From: Rickettsia hoogstraalii
GTDB lineage: Bacteria > Pseudomonadota > Alphaproteobacteria > Rickettsiales > Rickettsiaceae
Length of the DNA: 64,000 bases
Assembly: GCF_000825685.1 (NCBI RefSeq)
Contig: NZ_CCXM01000001.1
Location: 372,001-436,000, forward strand
Direction: 5' to 3'
The position numbers were made by a program, and so were the translations under genes. The notes beneath the pieces are model-generated. The model had not been told where the DNA came from. It did not search any database and saw nothing but the letters and a program-made list of their open reading frames with translations. Shown here piece after piece: positions 30,905-39,298 of the stretch. Every line of letters starts with the position of its first letter. The stretch's first letter is position 1.

Positions 30905-32167
30905 ATGTTAATTATGTATTATAAACTACTGATTAGTTTTCTTATTCTTATTGTTCTAGTTATATGCTTTCGCAATTATTTACCTAAAATATCATTTTTT
31001 AATAATAAACCTCAAACTCTTGAGAGTAATATCAATAATTACGAAAAAGAGCTTGCAAAATATGATGAAGCAATAAAATTAAATCCCAACGATGCATTAG
31101 CATATTTTGCTTGAGGTGTAATATTATATTATTTAGGAAAATATGAGCTATCACTCATTTCTTATGACAAGGCTATAGAATTAGGTCCAAAAAATTTTGC
31201 ATTTTATCTTAATCAAGGAGCATCGTTTCAGGCACTTAATAAATATGAATTAGCACTTGAAGCATATAATAAAGCTATAAGACTAAATCCTAACGAAGCT
31301 AATAGCTATAATAATCAAGGTGAAGTATTTAGAGTCTTAGGAAAATATGAACAAGCAATTAAATCACTAAATAAAGCTATAGAATTAGACCATAATAATC
31401 CTAGTGCCTATTATAATAAAGGTCTTACCTTGCATCAGCTAGGAAAATATGAGCTAGCAGTTGAGACGTATAATAAAGCTATAGATCTGAATCCTAAAAG
31501 CTTTAAGGCATATTTTGCTAAAGGTTACGCCTTGACTCTATTAAATAAATATGACGAAGCACTTGAGGCATATAATAAAGCTATAGAAATAAATCCTGAT
31601 TATTTTACTGCATATTTTTATAAAGGAGTTCTTTTTTATGTACTAGGCTATCAGACATTAGCTATTGAATTATTTAATAAAGTACTTGATGGAAATATCG
31701 ATAATTCAAAGGATTACAATGATTATGGCGAAAAATTAATACTTTTGGAAGAGTATGAACTTGCTCTTAAAGCATTTAATAAGGAAATCGAATTAAATCC
31801 AAATGAATTTGGAGGTTATATTAACCAAGGAGCAATGTTAAAAAAGCTTGGGAAACATCAGTTAGCACTTAAAGCGTATGATAACGCAATAGAATTAAAC
31901 TCTAATTATTTTGCATCTTTCTATGATAAAGGTAATCTTCTATTTGAATTAGGAGAATATAATTTAGCTTTAGAAGCATTTGCGAAAGCCATAGAATTAA
32001 ATCCTACATACTCTAATATATATTTTAATTATGCAACTACATTAGAAAAATTAGATAAATTTGATTTAGCATTGAGTTCATACAATAAGGTATTAGAATT
32101 AAATCCTGATGACTTAGAAGCAAAAGAAAAAAAGCAAGAAATATTAGATATGCAAAAATCTAAATGA
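30905..32167 (+). pseudogene. Membrane-anchored TPR-repeat protein with an internal in-frame stop
   Basis: Starts with one hydrophobic N-terminal segment (MYYKLLISFLILIVLVICF), then a run of about ten TPR units such as YNKAIRLNPNEANSYNNQGE and YNKAIDLNPKSFKAYFAKGY. An in-frame TGA at 31112-31114 interrupts repeat 1 (YFA*GVILYYLGKY). The frame is otherwise the same on both sides, so a single base change (from AGA/AAA-like codons) has produced it. The part after the stop has an ATG at 31430 and could give a soluble 245-residue TPR protein. Confidence 0.75.
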
Positions 32168-32234
32168 TTTAGTCGGTTGTACTGGGGCTTATGAAAAATA
32201 TTTACAATTTTTATTTGAACTATCTCATACATAT

Positions 32235-33798
32235 TTATTTTTTCTTTATTATCTTTATAATATTTGGTATATCATTCCATGCATAACTTACTTGATTTGG
32301 TGGTTTTATATTGGTTTCTTTTAACTTCTCAAGTAGTTGAAGAGTAGATTTGTATGTATCTTCTTTAAAGTTAAACCCTAATTGCCTAGAATATTTAGAG
32401 TGCCATGAAGCTAAATATTGCCATGCAATAGCTTGTAGTTTTTCAGAAGGCTGGGTTAAAGCAAATAAAATATCTTTAAGACTATCTAGGGTACCATAAT
32501 TTATAAGTATCTTCAGTGTAGCTTTTTGTAACTTAAAATTATCGTTTTTCAGTAATTCTTCTAATTCAGGTCTTAAATGACTATACCCGGATTGTAAAAT
32601 AGAAATACAGGCATTTCTAACCATTGTATTACTATCTTGTAATCCTAATAAATATAAATTATTTATTTCTTCTACTTTTAAACGATTTAAAGCATACAAA
32701 ACAGCAGCTCTGATTTTTGCAATCGGATGATTTATAAAAGTTTTAATTAAAGTAATATCTTCTTGCGTTGCAGTTTCAACAAACCCAACAATTACGCTTG
32801 TCTTAGCTTTATCTCCTTGCTCAAATAAGATTATTATCCCCATGTAAGCTTAAGGTAAATCTTGCATATTCTCTTATATATCTTATATTATCAAAAATTG
32901 CTGCTTCATAAAACTCTTTATATTCTAGAAAATCTTTCTTAGGAATGTTCCTTATAACGCACACGAATAGCAGAATCATTTAGTAGAATGCTTATTCTGT
33001 TTTTATAATTTTGATTATCAGGTAAATGAGCAGCAGCCCATTGCCTAATTCCAGGGGCAAAATCAGCTATAGCTTTATCAATATAAGAGTGTCATCATTA
33101 ATAATTTCTTCAGTAAGCACTTTCCAACAAAAAAGGCGTACTTCATAAAATGCTTTTTGCATTATTATCAGTAGTTCTTTTCTGTTTTTAGATTTATTAA
33201 TGTATTTAAAAATTTTACTTTGTACCTCTTTTAAGTTGATACGTCTGGTTTTTCCTAACCATTCAATTAAAGTATGATATTTAATTAAATCTATAACGGA
33301 AATATTAGGTAGAATCTTTGCTAATATTTTATTCGCTTTAACCCGAACTTCAGGAACCCAATCATTTAAACGAAGAAGAATATAGGGTAATATTTCATGA
33401 GTAGGAAGTTTTTCAAGGTAATTTAATGCTTCTTCGCGTATATAACCGCTATAATTAAGAGAAGCTACTCCATATAAATGAGCTGGTTCTTCCGGTGCAA
33501 AATTTGTAAAACTCTGAAGTTTTTCTTTGCTCCATAAATTATCTGGTTCGTAACCATAATAATAAGAAAAATTAGCATATAGATTAGGCCATATTTTCAT
33601 TATTTCCGGCTTAATAAGAAGTTTTCTAATCACCGATGCTGCTTTTCGTGAGATTTTATGATTATCAGAAAATATATGATGGATGATATATCTTACATCA
33701 TAAGGAGTACCGAATTCAGCTATTTGATCCAATGCATTAAGATGATCCTTTACCTTTATTTTTCCAAAAAATCTAATCTTCGTATTTAACGTAACTGC
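32235..33798 (-). pseudogene. HEAT-repeat protein, broken by at least two frameshifts
   Basis: Three overlapping frames join into one alpha-alpha repeat protein: from the 5' side, NALDQIAEFGTPYDVRYIIH and REEALNYLEKLPTHEILPYI to 33067; then KAIADFAPGIRQWAAAHLPD in the next frame; then FYEAAIFDNIRYIREYARF and finally HPIAKIRAAVLYALNRLK with DSNTMVRNACISIL to 32235. Repeats of this kind bind proteins. The 5' end begins directly after a stop and has only a weak TTG start at 33732. Confidence 0.7.
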
Positions 33799-33828
33799 TT
33801 ATATACTATTTTTGAATTCATAATCTAA

Positions 33829-34635
33829 TTATTTCTTAAATGGTTTGATTGGTTTACAATAAATTTTCGCAGCATCTACAGAGACTAACTCTTTTTCTGG
33901 ATAACGAAGTGCAGTAAGTTTACCTCCAAATACACATCCTGTATCAATATTTATAGTATTATTAAGCCACTGTGCTTCACAAACAGGGGTATGCCCATAA
34001 ACAATCAGCGTATTTCCTTGATATTCTTGGTCCCACGGATAACGAAGCGGTAAACCAAACTCATCAATTTCACCGGTGGTTGCACCATACATACAAAATT
34101 TACTTATTCGCTCAGAACTACGCCCTAGATCTTTTTCTTTAATGCCGGCATGTGATACTGCTAATTTTTCATTATCTAATATGTAATAGCTACTTAAACT
34201 TTCTAAAAATTCAAGAACAGATGCTTTAAATTCTGCCGACTCGTTTTCTAATTGATCAAGTGTTTCCTGAAGTCCATGAGCAATAACAACATTTCGTCCC
34301 TGAAGTTTTCGTTTTAGTTTGTCATCATGGTTACCGTTAACGCAAAAGGCAATAGATGAGGAAACACTATCCATTACTAAGCGTAATACCTCCGGTGAGT
34401 TTGGACCTCGATCTACTAAGTCCCCTACGAAAATAATTCGTCTTTCTTGAGGATGAGTAATAATATATTTATTATCTTTTTTAATTCTATAACCAAGCTT
34501 TTCTAATAAGTTTTTTAACTCATCAAAACAACCATGTACATCACCAATAATATCAAATGGTCTTTTTTCTTGCTGCCTATTTATCTGCATTAATTGATGT
34601 TCAACTTCTTTAACTAACTTAATTTTATTTCTCAT
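33829..34635 (-). CDS. Metallophosphoesterase, PNKP/PrpE-type serine/threonine phosphatase-like
   Basis: A calcineurin-like binuclear metal phosphatase of 268 residues. Motifs in order: FDIIGDVHGCFDEL (GDxHG), FVGDLVDRGPNS (GDxxDRG), NGNHDDKL (GNHD), the VSHAGI histidine, VYGHTP, and INIDTGCVFGGKLTAL. The DIIGDVHGC...LLEKLGY start is like the phosphatase domain of bacterial polynucleotide kinase-phosphatase, here without kinase or ligase domains. I chose the start at 34635, which overlaps the TPR gene stop (ATGAGAAATAA), so translation is coupled. Substrate unknown. Confidence 0.85.
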   Translation of the reverse strand: MRNKIKLVKEVEHQLMQINRQQEKRPFDIIGDVHGCFDELKNLLEKLGYRIKKDNKYIITHPQERRIIFVGDLVDRGPNSPEVLRLVMDSVSSSIAFCVNGNHDDKLKRKLQGRNVVIAHGLQETLDQLENESAEFKASVLEFLESLSSYYILDNEKLAVSHAGIKEKDLGRSSERISKFCMYGATTGEIDEFGLPLRYPWDQEYQGNTLIVYGHTPVCEAQWLNNTINIDTGCVFGGKLTALRYPEKELVSVDAAKIYCKPIKPFKK

Positions 34636-35645
34636 GATTTTTAACTTCAAAGCTTTTTGCTTTATAAAATGCTTTTTCAGCTTCTTTGGTATAACCAATT
34701 ATGTTAAGAGCTAAACCTTTGTAATAATAAGCTTGTGCATAATCCGGTTTATACTTTATTGCCTTATCAAATTCTTTAATTGCTTCCTTATATTTGCCTT
34801 TATCACCAAGTAATAACCCTCTTTGAAAGTAACTACCGCTATCATAAGGATTATATTTTATAGCTAAGTTAAATTGTTTGAGTGCTTCTTCAGATTTATC
34901 TAACTGCATTAACACTAGAGCTTTGTTATAATAAGAATCAGTATTATCCGGTTTATATTTAATAGCCAGATCATACTGTTTTATTGCTTCCGCAAGATTT
35001 TCTAGCTTTTGAAAAGCAGCTGCTTTATTATGATAAGCACTTGCATAATCATTTTTATATTTAATCGCTAAATCATAACAAATTATTGCATCTTGTAATT
35101 TATCAAGCTCTGTTAATGCTAAACCTTTATAAAAATAAGCATCTGCAAACTCCGGATTGTTTTGAATTGCTAAATTGAAAGATTCTAAAGCTTCTTCTAA
35201 TTTTTCCATTCTTATTAATGCTTCACCTTTTCCTGCATACCCATTGGCCACATGTTCATTAGCTTTTATTTTTGAATAGAGATTAATAGCCATATCATAG
35301 GATTCTATAGCCTCCTGATATTTTCCTAAATTAAATAGGGCATTACCTTTATTATTGTATGCTGCTGGATCTTCAGGATCATATTTAAGAAGGATATTAT
35401 ATGTTTCTACTGCTTCTTGATATCTTCCTATGTAACTAAAGTAAAACCCCTTTATCAAGATAAGCAATAGTATTATTTGGTTCTTTCTTAATGACCGTAT
35501 TGAATTCTCTAAGTGCTTCTTTATATTTGTGGGTATGAAATAACATTAAACCTTTCTCTAAGTAATTATCTGCTTTTACATCTATACTTAATAAGCTTAA
35601 AGTTTTAAATATGATTTTTGTAATTGTTTTCCTTATATTTAACAT
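34625..35645 (-). pseudogene. Secreted TPR-repeat protein with one frameshift
   Basis: The start at 35645 gives a signal peptide (MLNIRKTITKIIFKTLSLLS, cleavage likely after IDVKA). The first TPR (LFHTHKYKEALREFNTVIKK) leads to TIAYLDKGVLL and a stop. One base out of frame the protein goes on (FYFSYIGRYQEAVETYNILL) through about seven further TPRs ending at KNHEK. The slip lies in a GGGG run near 35451. The repeat consensus is well kept afterwards, so the lesion is recent or slippage-prone. It is coupled to the phosphatase gene. Confidence 0.7.
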
Positions 35646-35958
35646 ACTGATTTTTTTGAGTAGGATTATCAATTCATTATTAATTTTCTTATATTTTAAT
35701 ATATTTTTAAGCAAAAATTAATAAGATTTTAGAAATTTATTTTTTAATAACTTTCTTGTCCTAGATATAAAAATTGATTAGTTGAGTTGAAACTTAATTT
35801 ATACAAATCTCATGTTTTATTAGTGGCACAATAAATATGTGATAAATAAACTAATTGAAAGAAAAAAATAAGTAATATATAGTAATGGTTCATTTTTAGA
35901 TTGAAAAGCAAAAAATACTATACTATCGTTGGTAGTTGTAATTAAATATATTAAAAAT

Positions 35959-36489
35959 ATGCTTTTTCAATCACTAAATTTATACTCTATCTTAGTTGCA
36001 GGTCTTACAGCTACTGTTATCGTTTTTATGCGTCAATTATCTTATTACAAACAGCAAATTATTAATAAGGATTTAAAAATGATACCTGCATATTTTGATA
36101 AAAAAATGTTATATAAAATTCTTAATAATAACTGCGATAGATATTCTGCTCTTGAAATGATTAAATCATATTTTAAGTTGAAAACTGCAAGATCGTTATC
36201 ATATGAAGAACTTCAAAATGACGAGCAATTAAGCGAATTATTTGGAGATCCTTTAAACTATTTTATTGATGATTTTATATCAAAGTCTGATAAATCAGTT
36301 GCAGTAAATAAAGCGTTTAGTATACAAGATGAACATAACAATACCCATAAATTATATGCGTTTTTAGAGAAAAATAAAATATCGGACAAAACACATCAAA
36401 TGCTTATATATGTTAAAGTACCTTATATAATGACCAAAGACGACGAAGAAAGCTTAAATACTTTCATACATTTGGCTAAGATAATGTAG
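35959..36489 (+). CDS. Uncharacterised membrane-anchored protein
   Basis: I do not recognise this 176-residue protein. One N-terminal hydrophobic helix (LYSILVAGLTATVIVFMRQL) is followed by a soluble domain with SALEMIKSYFKLKTARSLSY and a polar C-terminus. The ATG at 35959 is preferred; an upstream TTG at 35929 would add ten residues. It lies inside the accessory island without an obvious partner. Confidence 0.55.
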   Translation: MLFQSLNLYSILVAGLTATVIVFMRQLSYYKQQIINKDLKMIPAYFDKKMLYKILNNNCDRYSALEMIKSYFKLKTARSLSYEELQNDEQLSELFGDPLNYFIDDFISKSDKSVAVNKAFSIQDEHNNTHKLYAFLEKNKISDKTHQMLIYVKVPYIMTKDDEESLNTFIHLAKIM

Positions 36490-36696
36490 ATTTACCAAAA
36501 AATTAAGAAAGAAGAATAACTAATTTCAAGCCTGTCTATTAGAAAATTATTTTAAAAAGCACCAGTCCTTTATATTAAATCACAACTAATGATTAAAAAT
36601 TGTTGACTTATTTTAAGTATCTTTATATCGTAATTTACTTAAATGATATTTAAACTCTATCATTAATTTTTAATAAACTTAAGATATTGGTAACGC

Positions 36697-36939
36697 ATGG
36701 AAAATAAAGAAGAAGAATCAAATATATTACCTGAGTTTATAATTGATGAAGAGGAAGAAAAGCGATTAAAAGCTAAAAACTCTAAAAAAGAACTTAAGTT
36801 AATATTAATAACGTTTGCAATCATTTTAACTAACTTTTTAACATTTTGTTATTTCTTTTTTAACTACATAGAAGAAAAAGCAGCAGAATATAAACTACAG
36901 CAAGAAGCAGAAGCAAAAAAGTTAGATAAAACTGAATGA
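36697..36939 (+). CDS. Small single-pass membrane protein, paralogue 2 of 3
   Basis: An 80-residue relative of the protein at 24739: the acidic N-terminus (NILPEFIIDEEEEKRLKAKN), one transmembrane helix (LILITFAIILTNFLTFCYFF) and the tail EEKAAEYKLQQEAEAKK align end to end, and the DNA upstream is also similar. The two copies lie in direct orientation about 12 kb apart on either side of the accessory island. Function unknown; the tail may form a coiled coil in the cytosol or periplasm. Confidence 0.75.
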   Translation: MENKEEESNILPEFIIDEEEEKRLKAKNSKKELKLILITFAIILTNFLTFCYFFFNYIEEKAAEYKLQQEAEAKKLDKTE

Positions 36940-36942
36940 TGT

Positions 36943-37041
36943 GTCATCCCGTGATTTATTCACGGGATCCAGTTAAAAATACTAATAATATTAGTATTTT
37001 TAGTTGTTTTACTGGATACCGTGGACAAGCCACGGTATGAC
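36943..37041. repeat. Palindromic element (GTCATCCC family)
   Basis: About 99 bp, GTCATCCCGTGATTTATTCA at the left and GGACAAGCCACGGTATGAC at the right, with a central ACTAATAATATTAGT stem. It lies between the convergent ends of paralogue 2 and rsmA. Confidence 0.85.
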
Positions 37042-37086
37042 ACCCTGCAGATTTTCCGAGCCATGCAACAACACTCGTCAAGCGAA

Positions 37087-38010
37087 CTAGGTGACATTGT
37101 CTAACATTTCAGCAACTCTCAAATAATCTTGAGGAGTAAGATTTTCAGCACGATAATTATCATTGATTTTCAACTGAGTTAATATTTCATGTATATTAGG
37201 TACAAGATTTTTCAGTGATGATTTGATCATTTTCCGTCGTCCTGCAAAAGCAAGTTTTGTTATTTGCTCAACTTTATTTATCAGAGCAATAGACGGCGGA
37301 TTTTCTAAAGGTATTAGTTTGACTATCGCAGAATATACTTTAGGAGGTGGATAGAAAGCAGTCGGTGCTACGTCAAAGCATTTTTCCACTTTAGTAATTA
37401 ACTGACATATTACCGATAACCTGCCATATGCTTTAGTTGACGGCATAGCACAAATACGTTCTACTACTTCCTTTTGTAACATTAGCGTCATATTAGTAAT
37501 TAACCGTGCTTCTTTCAGCCATCTAATTACTAACTCAGTACCTATATGATACGGTAAATTAGAAATTATAGTTACTTTATAGTCAATTGATTTGGACTCG
37601 CTGACGATGTCACTCGTCGCTCTCCTATTATTTATAGGCTTCGCTTCTCGCTTCTTGTATGCGAATCCAACTGAATTGACTATATCATAGCTTAAATCAG
37701 TTAAATTTATTTTAAGAGCATCTTGTTTAATAATATTTAGATTAGGATAATATTCTTTAATCTCATTAAGAAGCAGGATACATCTCTCATCTGTTTCTAT
37801 AACAGTTAAGGATTCAGGATTTTTCTGCAATATTGACCTAGTTAACCCTCCGGTGCCGGGTCCTATTTCTAGCACTCTGCTATTTTCTGCAAGGTTACTC
37901 GCACGTACAATTTTATCACATAGACTACTGTCAAAAATAAAATTTTGTCCGTGCTTTTTAAGAGGATTAATTTGATAAGATGCTGCATGTTTTGCAATTG
38001 AAGGGAGCAT
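37087..38010 (-). CDS. rsmA: 16S rRNA dimethyladenosine transferase RsmA/KsgA, with a palindromic-element insert
   Basis: Dimethylates two adjacent adenines near the 16S rRNA 3' end. The 307-residue product has [14 protein letters not shown], the SAM motif [24 protein letters not shown], and the catalytic [10 protein letters not shown]. Between DLSY and [10 protein letters not shown] lies a foreign stretch of about 36 residues (roughly 109-144, including [13 protein letters not shown]), absent from ordinary KsgA. The reading frame is kept, so the protein is probably still functional. It lies downstream of surA-like and lptD, as in enterobacteria. Confidence 0.95.
   Translation of the reverse strand: MLPSIAKHAASYQINPLKKHGQNFIFDSSLCDKIVRASNLAENSRVLEIGPGTGGLTRSILQKNPESLTVIETDERCILLLNEIKEYYPNLNIIKQDALKINLTDLSYDIVNSVGFAYKKREAKPINNRRATSDIVSESKSIDYKVTIISNLPYHIGTELVIRWLKEARLITNMTLMLQKEVVERICAMPSTKAYGRLSVICQLITKVEKCFDVAPTAFYPPPKVYSAIVKLIPLENPPSIALINKVEQITKLAFAGRRKMIKSSLKNLVPNIHEILTQLKINDNYRAENLTPQDYLRVAEMLDNVT
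37578..37684. repeat. Rickettsia palindromic element inside rsmA
   Basis: Inverted ends TATAGTCAATTGATTTGGAC and the complement of GAATCCAACTGAATTGACTATA bound about 107 bp inserted in frame in rsmA. The encoded peptide fits the known behaviour of Rickettsia palindromic elements, which add a translated segment without disrupting the host gene. Confidence 0.85.
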
Positions 38011-38057
38011 GGAGTAATGTTGTTCTAGCTAAAAAAGTTGCATAAATCGATTTTTAT

Positions 38058-38246
38058 CGTCATTACGAGCGGGCATTGTTGCGTGGATCAATTTCACCTT
38101 TGTCATCCCGCGAGCTTGTAGCGGGATCCAGTTAAAAATACTAAAATTATTAGTATTTTTATTATTTTTTGGATACCGTAGTCAAGCCACGGTATGACAC
38201 CAAACGGATTTTCCGATCCACGCAACAAGACCTCCTCGCAATGATG
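38058..38246. repeat. Nested palindromic elements between rsmA and surA-like
   Basis: An outer CATTACGAG...CTCGCAATGATG element (38058-38246) is interrupted by a TTGTTGCGTGGATCA / TGATCCACGCAACAA-type palindrome. That in turn surrounds a GTCATCCCGCGAGC...GTCAAGCCACGGTATGAC element (38102-38198). The order of insertion can be read from the nesting. Confidence 0.75.
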
Positions 38247-38247
38247 C

Positions 38248-39135
38248 CTACTCTGATAGCATTATTTTTATAGCTGCTTTCTTACGCATATTTTCAAACA
38301 TTTTTTGTGCTTTTTGCGAAATCTTTTTATTGGTTAGGAAGTTTACTACATAATTATTTTCATCTTCATTAACATTTAAGATTTTTTTGCTGCACACTAA
38401 TATTATTTCAAATTTGTTATTTACTTCAAAAACATTGCTTGCTTTATCCGAGCTTAAGTCCTTTACAATAGTTTGTTTTACGCCTTCTATCTTGCTAAGC
38501 TTATCGGTAATAATTTGCATAGTAGCAAAATTATCATAAAGCGATTTTTTAACGTCTGCACATTTTTTTAGTCGATTTTTTAAATTATTCATCTGCGTAA
38601 ACGCTTTGTTGCTACTATCTTTAGATGTAAATACTTGCATTGAAATTTCTACGTCTTTTTGATCGCTAGATAAAATTGCGACATCTATTTCTTTATTACT
38701 TACTTGTACCGTTCTTGATAGACTTGATAAAATATTCATTTTAATCAACTCGGATTTAATTTGAGAAATAAAACTATCAGGATTAACCGATCTGCTTTTT
38801 AAATACTGAAGAAGAGAACCGTGAGGCATTTTATTACGATCTTCAATAGATTTAATAGCATTATCTATCTCTTCTTGCGGAATTTCTCTATCTCCGGCAT
38901 ATTGAAAAAGCAAAGATTCGTCAATTAAGCTCTTGATTGCTAAGTCACTTAGCTGCTTATCTTGAGCAGGCGTTAGACTTTCAACATTATTTAGTGCCAT
39001 AATCATTTTTTTTCTAGCACGGAACTCATTAAGAGTAATAGGTTCATCATTTACGGATGCTACTATATTCGGCAGCGAAGCTTGTGCTACATTAAAAGCA
39101 AAAAAAACAGTAATGATTAATAATAATTTTCTCAT
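38248..39135 (-). CDS. surA: SurA-like periplasmic chaperone (N-domain type)
   Basis: Probably escorts outer-membrane proteins such as LptD. The 295-residue product has a signal peptide (MRKLLLIITVFFAFNVAQA) followed by IVASVNDEPITLNEF, the SurA N-terminal signature, and a helical domain with LIDESLLFQYA and SFISQIKSELIKMNIL. The C-terminal half does not show a clear parvulin motif, so peptidyl-prolyl isomerase activity is doubtful. Position between lptD and rsmA mirrors the E. coli lptD-surA-pdxA-rsmA order. Confidence 0.8.
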   Translation of the reverse strand: MRKLLLIITVFFAFNVAQASLPNIVASVNDEPITLNEFRARKKMIMALNNVESLTPAQDKQLSDLAIKSLIDESLLFQYAGDREIPQEEIDNAIKSIEDRNKMPHGSLLQYLKSRSVNPDSFISQIKSELIKMNILSSLSRTVQVSNKEIDVAILSSDQKDVEISMQVFTSKDSSNKAFTQMNNLKNRLKKCADVKKSLYDNFATMQIITDKLSKIEGVKQTIVKDLSSDKASNVFEVNNKFEIILVCSKKILNVNEDENNYVVNFLTNKKISQKAQKMFENMRKKAAIKIMLSE

Positions 39136-39171
39136 ATTTCTAGACTCACATAACGTAATAATTGGAATTAG

Positions 39172-39282
39172 ATGTCATTCCCGCGTAGGCGGGAATCCAG
39201 GGTAAAGCAAGATAAATCGAGCTTTATTCGGTATTATGTATATCTTTTAATTACTGGATTCCCGCCTACGCGGGAATGACAT
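39172..39282. repeat. Palindromic element (ATGTCATTCCCGCG family)
   Basis: About 111 bp, ATGTCATTCCCGCGTAGGCG at one end and its exact complement CGCCTACGCGGGAATGACAT at the other. It lies between the lptD stop and the surA-like start and could form a long hairpin in the shared transcript. Confidence 0.85.
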
Positions 39283-39298
39283 ATGGCACATTTGAAAC

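Noticed and set aside
31112-31114. UGA recoding (Trp or selenocysteine) in the TPR gene
   Set aside because: Rickettsia uses UGA as stop, no SECIS-like structure is evident, and a TPR gene has no reason to contain selenocysteine.
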